Shown in pieces: positions 51,382-61,013 of a stretch of 64,000 nt of DNA. The notes beneath the pieces were generated by a model that was not told the DNA's origin, ran no database searches, and saw nothing but the letters and a program-made list of their open reading frames with translations. The translations under genes were made by a program, and so were the position numbers. Source of the DNA: Paenibacillus anaericanus (GTDB lineage Bacteria > Bacillota > Bacilli > Paenibacillales > Paenibacillaceae); NCBI RefSeq assembly GCF_003994475.1, contig NZ_RZNY01000011.1, positions 124,001-188,000 on the forward strand, given 5' to 3'. The first letter of the stretch is position 1. Each line of letters opens with the position of its first letter.

Positions 51382-52007
51382 TATAGTTTAGCTCCATTCT
51401 GCATACTTGCTGAGATCCCATAAAGGAACACTTCAATGGCTTGTTTATACAATTCAAGTGCCGCCGGCATACTTGACTGGCTTGATACTTGGCTAAGACC
51501 AATGAACAAACCTTCAAATATTAGCGCAAGTCCATGTGTATCCTTGTGGTTCGATAATTCCCCACTATCAATCCCTTGTTGGATTAGGTTCTTATTAAAC
51601 TCGATGTGGGATGCCATTAATGTATGAATACGTTCTTCAATATCATGTTCTTTTTCTTCCTTGTTAAAGAACTCATTAGCAGCTTTGGTGAGTGGATGAT
51701 TCAAATCCTCTACCACCATATGTTCAGCGAACCCGTAGAGCTTGTCCTTGACGGTCTTGAAATGGGGTTCTTTCTCTTTCCATTTCTCGTTCCAGTCCCG
51801 CTCCCATTCATCTATTAGATAGAGGAAAAGGCCCTCTTTACTCTTAAAATGATAATAAATATTACCTTTACTACTTCCCGTTGCATTCACGATATCCTCT
51901 ATCGAGGTCGCTGCATACCCCTTCTGAACAAATAAAGCACGTGCTGAATCGGCCACCCTTTTCTTGGTCTGCGAGCTTTGCAGTTGTCTCTTATTCATTG
52001 CATTCAA
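51381..52007 (-). CDS. TetR-family regulator
   Basis: 208 residues. Helix-turn-helix ARALFVQKGYAATSIEDIVNATGSSKGNIYYHFKSKEGLF in residues about 23-62. The C-terminal domain is typical of TetR_C regulators of efflux pumps. The stop overlaps the start of ubiD by one base. The MFS pump gene lies 93 bases upstream on the same strand, with a dyad between them. Confidence 0.93.
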   Translation of the reverse strand: MNAMNKRQLQSSQTKKRVADSARALFVQKGYAATSIEDIVNATGSSKGNIYYHFKSKEGLFLYLIDEWERDWNEKWKEKEPHFKTVKDKLYGFAEHMVVEDLNHPLTKAANEFFNKEEKEHDIEERIHTLMASHIEFNKNLIQQGIDSGELSNHKDTHGLALIFEGLFIGLSQVSSQSSMPAALELYKQAIEVFLYGISASMQNGAKL

Positions 52008-52031
52008 CTCCGTCCTGGGTGATTTGTTGGA

Positions 52032-52053
52032 ACTATAATATATAAATTATAGT
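52032..52053. promoter_or_regulatory. Putative TetR operator
   Basis: ACTATAAT-N6-ATTATAGT, extended outside by TTGG/CCAA with a one-base offset; 25 bases before the tetR start. Confidence 0.6.
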
Positions 52054-52100
52054 CCAACTCGGAATATATTTATATAAATTGGAACAAAGCTCTCTGCAAA

Positions 52101-53312
52101 CTAAAGCTCTGTAGGTGCTGCTTTCTTATTTCCCTTACCTTTAGCTGCCATAACAGAAAGTCCAAAACAGAGCAGTAGTACAAATGCAGCAGATACGTAA
52201 GGGAAGTTGATATTAATATCGAACAAGAGACCGGCTACGATAGGTCCCGCGATATTCCCTAAACTTGTATAGGCTGAGTTCAATCCGGCAACGAACCCTT
52301 GTTGTCCTTCAGCCATTTTCGACATTTTCGTACTGATGGCTGGACGTAGAATATCAATGGACAAGAAAACAATGAACGTCACGACCATAATCATCCAGTA
52401 GCTGTTCACAAAGAGCGTTAACAGAACAGTCAGACTAGCCATAAATAGACAAACGGAAATAACTTTATTTTCGCCAAAGCGATTCAAAATCCACCCAAAG
52501 AGGGTAAGTTGTACTACAGCGCCAGATATAGAGCCAAAGGTAATAATAATGGCAATATCTTTAGGAGTAAAGCTGAATTTATGATCTACGAACAATCCAA
52601 AGACCGTTTCATAATTTGCTAAGCCAAATGCCATAACGAATACGATGATCAAACTGAAAAAATACGGTGCCTTGTAAGAATGGATGAGTTGTTTGACAAG
52701 ACTTTGGGATTTCCCCGAATCCTTCTTCAGCTGATCACGTTGTTCTTGAGTTGTAGATTCAGGCAAAATGAGTGATGTAACTAAGGCAGCTACTGCACCA
52801 GCAATACCTGCGCAGTAAAAAGGAACACGTATCCCGAACTCTGCTATAAATCCACCAATACCCGGGCCAATGATAAACCCTGTTGTAATTGCCGCATTGA
52901 TGAAACCCATTCCTGTGGCTCTTTCTTCCGATGATGAGACATCTGCTACATATGCCATAACAGCAGGCATGATCAGAGCTGCCCCTATTCCCCCCATCAT
53001 TCTTGAAACAAATAGAAGAAGTGACGTACTAACCAATCCAAACATTAACTCTGAGATGGCAAATATGATCATCCCAGCAACAATGATTTTCTTCCGCCCT
53101 AAAGCATCGGATAATCTACCCGCTATGGGTGAGAATAGAAACTGAGTCAATGAGAAGGCAGCTACGAGCATTCCCACAAGACTTCCGTTGATATTTAGCT
53201 CCGTCATATACTGCGGCATGACGGGTACAACAAGTCCTATGCCCATAAAGACAAGGAAAATGTTTAGCATTAATAACAGAAGGGCTCCTTTGTTCCTAGT
53301 AAGTAATTTCAT
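52101..53312 (-). CDS. MFS multidrug efflux transporter (NorA/Blt-like)
   Basis: 403 residues and 12 helices. Motif A is GRLSDALGRKKIIVAG near 65-80; antiporter motif C is GFINAAITTGFIIGPGIGGFIAE near 135-155. It exports hydrophobic cations by proton exchange in known homologues. It is the intact paralogue of the remnant at 10947-11936. GGGGG eight bases before the ATG at 53312 sets the start. Possibly controlled by the TetR encoded downstream. Confidence 0.93.
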   Translation of the reverse strand: MKLLTRNKGALLLLMLNIFLVFMGIGLVVPVMPQYMTELNINGSLVGMLVAAFSLTQFLFSPIAGRLSDALGRKKIIVAGMIIFAISELMFGLVSTSLLLFVSRMMGGIGAALIMPAVMAYVADVSSSEERATGMGFINAAITTGFIIGPGIGGFIAEFGIRVPFYCAGIAGAVAALVTSLILPESTTQEQRDQLKKDSGKSQSLVKQLIHSYKAPYFFSLIIVFVMAFGLANYETVFGLFVDHKFSFTPKDIAIIITFGSISGAVVQLTLFGWILNRFGENKVISVCLFMASLTVLLTLFVNSYWMIMVVTFIVFLSIDILRPAISTKMSKMAEGQQGFVAGLNSAYTSLGNIAGPIVAGLLFDININFPYVSAAFVLLLCFGLSVMAAKGKGNKKAAPTEL

Positions 53313-53446
53313 CGATGAATCCCCCATTATTAAAATTAAATTCGTTTATACTGAACGTTCGTTCTGTGAAATGATATCACATCTTTTGCTGGGAATTCAA
53401 TAGATATGAAAAGTATATTTTCATAATTGTAATAAGACGCAAAGAC

Positions 53447-53470
53447 GACCGCAGTTTAATAACCGCGGTC
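53447..53470 (-). terminator. Terminator of the serine hydrolase gene
   Basis: 10-base arms GACCGCAGTT with one mismatch and loop TAAT. Confidence 0.75.
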
Positions 53471-53493
53471 TATTACATAAATACAATGCTCTG

Positions 53494-54931
53494 CTATATC
53501 ACACCAAGCAACTCGTTAACTTTGAGTATACCCTCTTTATGATTTGGGTCCAGCTCAATGGACTTTTGATAGTGTTGCAATGCTAGGTTACGATTGCCCG
53601 AGAGCAAATACATCTCACCGAGACTATTATACAAATTGGACGATTCAGGGAATAACCGAATAGAGAGTTCCAATATTGAAATTCCTTCCTGAAGCCATCC
53701 GCTTTCCAACATCATGTAAGCAAAAGCATTAAATTCACCTTCATGAACAAGATATCTCTCCAGGCTAAACTGTTGAATCTGAGTATATTCACTTATTGCA
53801 GCTTCAACTCCAGAAGTAATTGTGATCTTAACTAAATGAGACGCTAATGATCTCTTTACATATTGAACTTCTTCGCCAAGTACAATATCTAGAATTGCCT
53901 CACAAAGGACTTTATTACCGACAAAATCGGCATTCGTCATAATAGCTATAGCTACTCCATTCTCAGGTAGAAGCAGAAGATTACTCCGGAAGCCGGTGTC
54001 CATTCCTGAAATGAGATCTTACGTTACACCCTTTATATTGTCCCAAAAACCATCCAAGTCCAACAAACTCAGACCAGCCTTCATAATAGGTAGGAGCATT
54101 TTGAGTCCACATTTCATCATAGCTATTGTTTCCAAGAATCCTTGATCCACCTGACGTTTCGCCCCGATTCAAGTGGGTAAGTGCGTAATTGCACAACTCA
54201 ACGACATTGGTATATAAAGTGGAACTTGGACCATGGGCACGATGATAAGGAAATACTTCACTTATCTCAGGACCAAACCCTTCTTTTATCCCTAATATAT
54301 GGGGTGTCGCAAGTTCATTATAAGGAATCTCTTGTAATAAAAACGAACTTTCCAGCATCGATGTTGGAATTAAAATTCGCTCTTTCATATACTGCTCGAA
54401 CGAGATTCCACTCACCTTGGCTATCACATCACCCAAAATTTCAAAGCCAATATTGCTGTAATAAAATGATTCCTCAGGATCCTTTAAAAGTTTATGATCG
54501 TGCATGCTTCTAACATACCTTTCCAGGCTTCCCTCATCATATTCAGGACGATCCCAACCGAAGTCATCCTCATCAGGCATGCCAGATGTATGATTTAAGA
54601 GCAGACGAACAGTAACTTGTTGATACCTATCATCTGCCAATATGAAGTAAGGTAAATAAGTGGATACAGAGGCATCCAAGTTAATTTCACCTTGCTCCAC
54701 AAGCTGCATAATCCCCGTCACAACTAATGTTTTGGATACGGAGGCCATGTGAAACAAGGTGTGTTCGTCGATGGCTTCTCCAGTCTGCACATTTTTTATT
54801 CCGAAGCCCTTCGCGTAGATCATCTGATGATCATATACGACACCCACAGCTAATCCAGGAGCGAGTCCATCATGAAAGAATTGAGGTACGATCAGATCCA
54901 AGTTTTCAATAATACGCTGTATAGTACTCAT
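53494..54931 (-). pseudogene. Class C beta-lactamase-like serine hydrolase, frameshifted
   Basis: The N-terminal 310 codons carry SVSK (Ser-x-x-Lys, HMASVSKTLV near 70) and YSN (FYYSNIGF near 158), the class C beta-lactamase/esterase motifs. At 54009-54011 a three-base T run (minus strand) has one base too many: removing it gives RSHSGMDTGFRSNLLLLPENG and joins the second frame, which holds the end of the domain and a C-terminal TPR region (LYNSLGEMYLLSGNRNLALQHYQKSIELDP). Restored length is about 478 residues. A real frameshift or a homopolymer read error are both possible. Confidence 0.88.
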
Positions 54932-55103
54932 TGTATTACCTCCGATTATTTTATTAAATTATCAAATAGCAAGAGATTATTAACTACAATGAGTTATACC
55001 AACGGTTTCACGTCCCTTCTGGATTGTTAAATTATAACACATCACTTTACTTTTCTATCCTAAAATATTCCTTTTTTGCGGCTTTTAGTATTGTAGCTTC
55101 AAA

Positions 55104-55141
55104 AAAAACGAAGTACCCCGTCTTAAGGGCACTTCGTTTTT
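55104..55141 (-). terminator. Terminator of the cysJI operon
   Basis: Arms AAAAACGAAGT/ACTTCGTTTTT with an inner CCC/GGG pair and a T-run on the minus strand. Confidence 0.88.
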
Positions 55142-55147
55142 ACAAAC

Positions 55148-56872
55148 TTACGAATGAAAGTCTAGACCAGAACGAACTTCTTGGATGTATCCTGTGCGGA
55201 TAGTAAAATCTCCAAAGTGTTCGCCTTTACGTCGATCTTTGGCATATTGGACAATGATGGGTTGCAATGATTGCAGAATCTCTGTTTCACCAATGTTTTC
55301 TTTATACAGTTTGTTCAACCGGTTCCCAGCAAACCCACCACCCAAATACAAGTTGTATTTGCCTGGGGCTTTACCTATAAGGGCGATCTCCGCCAAACCG
55401 GGTCTGGCACAACCATTTGGACAACCTGTCATACGAATGACAATATCCTCATCCTGCAAGCCAGCTTCCTTCAGCAGCGGTTCAATCTTATCCAGCAAGG
55501 TTGGCAGGTAGCGCTCCGATTCGGCCATCGCAAGTCCACAAGTTGGAAAAGCTACGCATGCCATGGAATTTCTTCGTAAAGCCGAATAATGGATCCCATC
55601 GATGAGCCCATGACTCTTTGCTAACTCTTCGATCTTTTTCTTCTTCTGGCTAGTAACTCCCGCTATGATCAAATTCTGGTTTGGAGTAAGCCGAAAATCT
55701 CCTGTATGGACCTTGGCAATTTCGCGTAGACCCGTCATCAACTGGTAGTTATCTTCGTCTTTGATCCGTCCATTCTGGATAAATAGCGTCAGATGCCATT
55801 TTCCATGGGTCCCTTTTACCCAGCCGTAACGATCACCATTATGATCAAAATGATAAGGCCGAGCTTCCTCAAGCCCCCATCCTAGTCGATTACTCAGTTC
55901 TTGTATGAACCAATCGATCCCTCGATCGTCAATCGTATATTTAAACCGGGCATGTTTGCGGACGGATCGATCTCCGTAATCACGTTGAATGGTAACCGTC
56001 TTCTCCGCCAATTCAATTACTTGCTCTGGTGTACAGAATCCAATCACTTGACCGATTTGAGGATAGGTCTCTGAATCACCATGCGTCATCCCCATTCCGC
56101 CACCTACGCTAACATTGAATCCCTTTAGACTCCCATTTTCAATAATTGCAATTAATCCGAGGTCTTGGGAAAATACGTCAACTTCATTGGCAGGAGGAAC
56201 CGCTAGACCAATTTTGAACTTACGTGGTAAATACACAGATCCATAGATCGGTTCTTGTTCTTCACTACTCTCTTGACTGTCCACCACCTTCTCGCCGTCA
56301 AGCCAGATCTCGTGATAGGCATTCGTCTGAGGTTCTAAATGTTTGCTGAGTCTACTGGCCCACTCGTATACTTCTGCATGTATTTCGGATTGCTCCGGAT
56401 TCGGGTTACACATCACGTTGCGGTTTACATCTCCACAAGCAGCAAGTGTGGTTAGCAACGAATCATTCACTTCTTGGATCGTCTTCTTCATGTTCCATTT
56501 AAGTACACCATGTAACTGAAACGATTGACGAGTGGTCAGTCGAATAGTTCCACTACCATATTGTCCTGCAATTCGGTCCATCATAAGCCACTGATCGGAA
56601 GTCACTACACCTCCAGGGGCTCTTACTCGTAGCATGAACTGATAAGCTGGTTCTAACTTCTGCTTCTTCCGTTCATTGCGTAAATCACGGTCATCTTGCA
56701 TATAACTGCCATGAAATTTCATTAACCGGTTCTCATCTTCGGGTATAGACCCTGTGATTCTATCTTGAAGCACCTCAACAAGCGTTCCGCGGAGGTAATT
56801 ACTTCTGGTTTTGATATCTTCAACATCGCTATGTGGGGCACTGTTTGACGACAATAAGTTGTTATCGGACAT
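55148..56872 (-). CDS. cysI: Assimilatory sulfite reductase, hemoprotein subunit
   Basis: 574 residues. Two ferredoxin-like and two siroheme domains; the 4Fe-4S/siroheme ligands are C-x5-C in [11 protein letters not shown] near 430 and C-x3-C in GCPNGCARP near 475. [11 protein letters not shown] near 120 is the siroheme-contact motif. It reduces sulfite to sulfide with electrons from CysJ, encoded 36 bases upstream. Equivalent to B. subtilis YvgQ. Confidence 0.96.
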   Translation of the reverse strand: MSDNNLLSSNSAPHSDVEDIKTRSNYLRGTLVEVLQDRITGSIPEDENRLMKFHGSYMQDDRDLRNERKKQKLEPAYQFMLRVRAPGGVVTSDQWLMMDRIAGQYGSGTIRLTTRQSFQLHGVLKWNMKKTIQEVNDSLLTTLAACGDVNRNVMCNPNPEQSEIHAEVYEWASRLSKHLEPQTNAYHEIWLDGEKVVDSQESSEEQEPIYGSVYLPRKFKIGLAVPPANEVDVFSQDLGLIAIIENGSLKGFNVSVGGGMGMTHGDSETYPQIGQVIGFCTPEQVIELAEKTVTIQRDYGDRSVRKHARFKYTIDDRGIDWFIQELSNRLGWGLEEARPYHFDHNGDRYGWVKGTHGKWHLTLFIQNGRIKDEDNYQLMTGLREIAKVHTGDFRLTPNQNLIIAGVTSQKKKKIEELAKSHGLIDGIHYSALRRNSMACVAFPTCGLAMAESERYLPTLLDKIEPLLKEAGLQDEDIVIRMTGCPNGCARPGLAEIALIGKAPGKYNLYLGGGFAGNRLNKLYKENIGETEILQSLQPIIVQYAKDRRKGEHFGDFTIRTGYIQEVRSGLDFHS

Positions 56873-56908
56873 TTAGCTTTCTCCTCTCGTAATCCTCGGA
56901 ACTAATCA

Positions 56909-58741
56909 TTAGTAAACATCCCGCTGATAACGTTTTTTCTGTTGCATTTGGGTCAAGTATTCCACTGCTTCTGCTGGGCCAAGACCACCCTCTTGCTCAA
57001 GGATTGTAATCAGAGCCGCATGTACGTCATGAGCCATCTTATTCTCGTCACCGCATACATACACAACAGCCCCATTTTGCAACCATTGATAAATCTCCTG
57101 ACTCTGTTCGAGCATTCTATGCTGTACATACACTTTCTTATCCGTGTCACGGGAGAATGCTACATCCATATGAGTTAGCACGCCGTCTTTGAGCCAACGT
57201 TGCCAGTCTAATTGATATAGAAAATCGGTGGCAAAATGCTGATCCCCATAGAACAGCCACGTCTTTCCAGTTGCCCCAGCCTCTTCTCGTTCACCTAAGA
57301 AGGCTCTGAATGGTGCTACTCCTGTACCTGGTCCGATCATGATGATTGGTGTGTCCCCATTCTCGGGAAGTTTGAAATTATCATTATGTTGAATGTATAC
57401 AGGCAATGTGTCGCCGGGCTGAATTCTTTCTGCCAGTTGTACCGAGCAAACGCCATATCGATCACGGCCTTTAGCTTCGTATCGCACCGAACGGACCGTA
57501 ACATGTACCTCATCTGGGAATGCTTGTGGACTGCTGGAAATCGAGTACAGTCGTGCGGGAATTTTGCGCAATTGGGCTACGAATTCACTCGCGTCAACTC
57601 CTTGAAGAGAGTAGTCTTCTACTAAGTCCAGTAAATCTCGTTCACTAAGATATGTCCGTAGCTCTTCTTCGTGGTCTACCGCCAGTAACTCCTTCAGTCG
57701 AGAGTTTCCTGTAAGTTCAGCCAATTTCGTCAGTAAAGGTTTAGTTAGTACTGTGATTTCAAAATGGCGAAGTAACGCATCTCTTAATGTCCGCACTTCC
57801 CCCGTCTTATGTAAAGTAATTTGTTCGTCAGTTTTCCATCCGAACGCGGCAATTAGTTCATCCACAAGCCGAGCATTATTCTCAGGATAGATCCCCAAGC
57901 TATCACCGGGCTCGTATTGAAGATTTGATCCTTCTAGAGAGATCTCAATATGGCGAGTTTCTCTGTCCGATCCACGGCCATTCAAGTTTAAATTCTCCAG
58001 CACCTCAGCCTGAAACGGATTCGTACGAGAATATTCGGATTCCGCATTCTCCAAGATCCCTACACTACTAACTCCGTTAGTAACTACGGAACCAGTTGAT
58101 TCCTTTAAAGACCCCAACACTTGATTGATCCACTCCGCAGCGGGTTCGTCAAAATCCACGTCACAATCCACACGCGGAACAAGTTGCTTGCCGCCTAGCT
58201 CTTCCAGACGTTTGTCGAAATCCTTACCCGTTTGGCAGAAGAACTCATAAGACGTGTCTCCTAATGCGAGCACTGAATAACGTAAGCCATCTAATTGAGG
58301 TGCTCTTTTGCTATTCAGAAATTCGTGGAAAGGAATCGCGTTGTCCGGCGGTTCTCCTTCTCCATGAGTACTGACTAGAATGAGTAGGTTTTGGATTTTC
58401 TTCAAGTTATTTGGCTTGAAGTCACCCATGGATGTGAGCACTACCTGAAATCCTTGATCTTCTAGTCTTTTGGACACCTTTTTTGCTAGTCCATGACAAT
58501 TACCCGTCTGCGATCCGAAGAGAACGGTGACCTCTTTGGAGGTGACTTGCTCATTTGTAGCCGTCGCCGTAACTGGTGCTACAGTGGGCACTAATGTAGC
58601 GGAAGCTACTGTTCCCTGTAGAGCAGTAAGATACCCGTTCAACCATAAACGTTGTGACTCTGTTAACAAAGGTAATAAACGATTAAGTAATTCTACTTGC
58701 TCCTGATTAAAAGGACTGTTTGTGACTTGGAGTTCCAACAT
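56909..58741 (-). CDS. cysJ: Assimilatory sulfite reductase, NADPH flavoprotein subunit
   Basis: 610 residues. Flavodoxin domain (VLFGSQTGNCHGLAKKV near 75), FAD domain with RLYSISSSPQ near 395, and NADPH domain with GPGTGVAPFRAFLGEREEAG (near 470-490). Electrons flow NADPH-FAD-FMN to CysI. The ATG at 58741 follows GAGAGG. First gene of cysJI; the 190-base upstream region shows no SAM riboswitch that I can recognise. Confidence 0.96.
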   Translation of the reverse strand: MLELQVTNSPFNQEQVELLNRLLPLLTESQRLWLNGYLTALQGTVASATLVPTVAPVTATATNEQVTSKEVTVLFGSQTGNCHGLAKKVSKRLEDQGFQVVLTSMGDFKPNNLKKIQNLLILVSTHGEGEPPDNAIPFHEFLNSKRAPQLDGLRYSVLALGDTSYEFFCQTGKDFDKRLEELGGKQLVPRVDCDVDFDEPAAEWINQVLGSLKESTGSVVTNGVSSVGILENAESEYSRTNPFQAEVLENLNLNGRGSDRETRHIEISLEGSNLQYEPGDSLGIYPENNARLVDELIAAFGWKTDEQITLHKTGEVRTLRDALLRHFEITVLTKPLLTKLAELTGNSRLKELLAVDHEEELRTYLSERDLLDLVEDYSLQGVDASEFVAQLRKIPARLYSISSSPQAFPDEVHVTVRSVRYEAKGRDRYGVCSVQLAERIQPGDTLPVYIQHNDNFKLPENGDTPIIMIGPGTGVAPFRAFLGEREEAGATGKTWLFYGDQHFATDFLYQLDWQRWLKDGVLTHMDVAFSRDTDKKVYVQHRMLEQSQEIYQWLQNGAVVYVCGDENKMAHDVHAALITILEQEGGLGPAEAVEYLTQMQQKKRYQRDVY

Positions 58742-58897
58742 GTTCACCTCTCGCAACTAACTTTATTATTAATTCCCAGTAAATCCATCTAATTAATCTT
58801 CTTCTTTGAACTTATCATAGCTGATGTAACAGGTCAATTAGAATGATCTTATAAAGTCTATCAGGATTATTGATAAAGGAACGGATTCTATCTAGCA

Positions 58898-58906
58898 TGA
58901 TATAAT
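58898..58906 (+). promoter_or_regulatory. Extended -10 promoter of the exonuclease III gene
   Basis: TGATATAAT (TGn plus TATAAT) 42 bases before the start; no good -35. Confidence 0.55.
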
Positions 58907-58947
58907 AGAGACACTAGACTATAGCAAAGTGTAAGGAGATAACAATA

Positions 58948-59703
58948 ATGAAGCTGATATCATGGAATGTAAACGGCCTGAGGGCATGTGTTACGAAGGG
59001 TTTTGTGGATTACTTTAATGAGGTCCAAGCAGATATATTTTGTATTCAAGAGTCTAAGCTACAAGAGGGTCAGATTAACTTAGAGATCAGCGAGGAGTAC
59101 GAGCAATATTGGAATTATGCGCAAAAAAAGGGCTACTCGGGAGTTGCTATCTTCACACGAATTAAGCCCCTTTCGGTGCGTTATGGTATTGAAGAGGATC
59201 ATGAGCCTGAGGGTAGGATTATCACGCTGGAGTTTGACAGTTTCTATCTAGTTAATGTCTACACCCCAAATGCCAAGCGCGATCTGTCCCGACTTGACTA
59301 TCGTATGGAATGGGAAAATCGGTTCCGGAGTTACCTATTACAGCTAGACGCTCAGAAGCCAGTTATCATTTGCGGTGATCTGAATGTCGCTCATCAAGAC
59401 ATTGATTTGAAGAATCCAGCCTCTAATCGCAACAACTCTGGCTTTACTACGGAAGAGCGCGGTAAGATGACAGAACTCCAAGAGGCTGGATTTGTCGATA
59501 CGTTCCGTCATTTCTACCCGGATCAGATTGGTGCGTATTCATGGTGGTCCTATATGCCAAAGATTAGAGAACGAAATGTGGGATGGAGAATTGACTATTT
59601 CTTGGTCTCCTCTAAATTAACCGAGTCCCTCATCCATGCGGAAATTCATCCCCATATTATGGGTAGCGACCATTGCCCTGTTGTATTGGATATTAATCTG
59701 TAA
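58948..59703 (+). CDS. xth: Exodeoxyribonuclease III / AP endonuclease
   Basis: 251 residues, full length. ISWNVNGLRACVTKGF at the start, metal ligand Glu in CIQESKLQ near 34, NVYTPNAKRDLSRLDYR, CGDLNVAHQDIDLKNP near 148, the FVDTFRHFYPD loop and the catalytic GSDHCPV at the end. It cuts DNA at abasic sites and trims 3' ends in base excision repair. AAGGAGAT lies eight bases before the ATG. Also called exoA in Bacillus. Confidence 0.97.
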   Translation: MKLISWNVNGLRACVTKGFVDYFNEVQADIFCIQESKLQEGQINLEISEEYEQYWNYAQKKGYSGVAIFTRIKPLSVRYGIEEDHEPEGRIITLEFDSFYLVNVYTPNAKRDLSRLDYRMEWENRFRSYLLQLDAQKPVIICGDLNVAHQDIDLKNPASNRNNSGFTTEERGKMTELQEAGFVDTFRHFYPDQIGAYSWWSYMPKIRERNVGWRIDYFLVSSKLTESLIHAEIHPHIMGSDHCPVVLDINL

Positions 59704-59738
59704 TATTAATGTCATTAACTATATGAATTAATTGAAAC

Positions 59739-59775
59739 AAAAATGCCCAAGGAATGATGTTCCTAGGGCATTTTT
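59739..59775. terminator. Bidirectional terminator after xth
   Basis: 16-base arms AAAAATGCCC..AGGAA with one mismatch; serves both converging genes. Confidence 0.9.
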
Positions 59776-59842
59776 GGTATTCTCAGGTATTATATCCTCC
59801 AGCGATCGAAAGACCTTTTCGCTTTCGTTATGCTTCGAAATC

Positions 59843-60109
59843 CTAATTCAATAAGTCTTCGACTTGTTCGAGATCGGCTTGATCTTGCTGTAGATCTTCA
59901 TATGCCCGCTGCAGCGGCTCCTGATTCAAGCTTCCCGCTGCTTGTGACAACGCATTTTCCGCCTTATTAATTGCATTATAGGCATTCTCCACCGTTTCAT
60001 CACTCGGATGAGATTGTGCTTGCTTCACTGCGCGATGAACTTTTCCTACTGATTGCTGCGCGTCGGCTAACGGACTTTGTGCTTGTAAACTTGAATATGG
60101 GTTTTGCAT
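59843..60109 (-). CDS. Small helical protein of unknown function
   Basis: 88 residues: QNPYSSLQAQSPLADAQQSV, then a long Gln/Ala/Glu-rich helical region (AVKQAQSHPSDETVENAYNAI; ENALSQAAGSL; DLQQDQADLEQVEDLLN) that looks like a helical hairpin or coiled coil. No Cys, signal or membrane segment. AGGAGG six bases before the ATG at 60109 fixes the start. Similar small proteins occur in Paenibacillus; role unknown. Confidence 0.75.
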   Translation of the reverse strand: MQNPYSSLQAQSPLADAQQSVGKVHRAVKQAQSHPSDETVENAYNAINKAENALSQAAGSLNQEPLQRAYEDLQQDQADLEQVEDLLN

Positions 60110-60253
60110 GTCCATCCTCCTCAAGTATGGTTTAGGTGTAATATCAGTACCCATATAATTTGAGTCAGACCGTTAGATACTATACGTCGCATGAATCCAA
60201 GAGATCTGGGCAAACTTTAATAAACACATAACACATAGGATTATGGTGAACAA

Positions 60254-60949
60254 ATGCTCCCTCTTCGTTGTTTCATTTTGAATATCATGAGTCTGATAGT
60301 TCTGTTCATTGCCATTCCATTAGAGCATATTAATGCTCAAGTCGTTCCTGTCCTCCCCTTGATCATGGAGCCTGAGGTAATATCCATTGAAGTTTATCCC
60401 CATCAGCATAAATTAATTGTGATGAAAGATCATCGTCTATATAAGTCTTATAAGGTTGCCGTAGGGGATCCTTCTACTCCGACACCTATTGGTGAATTCC
60501 ACATCATTTACAAAGGAAAGGACTGGGGAGCCTCGTTTGGTCCACGATGGCTTGGATTAGATATACCTTGGGGAATTTACGGGATCCATGGTACGAATAA
60601 GCCCTCTTCCATTGGTCAGCATCTCAGTCACGGTTGTATTCGTATGAACAATCACGATGTGAAAGAATTATATGATCTCATTCCTATCGGAACCAAAGTA
60701 ACGATTTATGGTCACGTTCTTGGTGAACTCAATCGTGAACCAAGGATACTTGCTGAGGGTGATATTGGTGCCGATGTTCAGTTAATTCAAAGCCGATTGA
60801 AAAGCGCAGGGTACTTCTTCGGCAGATGCGATGGGAAATTCCGTGCCTCCACGACTGTAGCGGTTAAACAGTTTCAACGAGATCAAGGAATCATTTCTAA
60901 TGGTGTAGTTTCGGAAATTATTTATGAGCGTCTAGGCTTAGTTGAATAA
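60254..60949 (+). CDS. L,D-transpeptidase with peptidoglycan-binding domain
   Basis: 231 residues. An N-terminal helix (FILNIMSLIVLFIAI) exports the protein. The YkuD domain (residues about 45-155) has GIYGIHGT and the catalytic SHGCIRM with Cys128. Residues 160-230 form a PG_binding_1 domain (GADVQLIQSRLKSAGYFFG; VAVKQFQRDQGI). It makes L,D cross-links or modifies wall peptides. The ribosome site (GGTGA) is weak. Confidence 0.93.
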   Translation: MLPLRCFILNIMSLIVLFIAIPLEHINAQVVPVLPLIMEPEVISIEVYPHQHKLIVMKDHRLYKSYKVAVGDPSTPTPIGEFHIIYKGKDWGASFGPRWLGLDIPWGIYGIHGTNKPSSIGQHLSHGCIRMNNHDVKELYDLIPIGTKVTIYGHVLGELNREPRILAEGDIGADVQLIQSRLKSAGYFFGRCDGKFRASTTVAVKQFQRDQGIISNGVVSEIIYERLGLVE

Positions 60950-60956
60950 AACAACA

Positions 60957-60991
60957 AAAAGCCGATCACCTTTAGAGGTTGATCGGCTTTT
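60957..60991. terminator. Bidirectional terminator between the transpeptidase and ABC-F genes
   Basis: Arms AAAAGCCGATCA/TGATCGGCTTTT plus inner pairs, A-run and T-run on the two sides. Confidence 0.9.
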
Positions 60992-61013
60992 GACTTACAA
61001 ATTAAAGCATCAT

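Noticed and set aside
58757-58897. SAM or other riboswitch upstream of cysJI
   Set aside because: No S-box core motifs, no terminator hairpin and too short a leader are visible.
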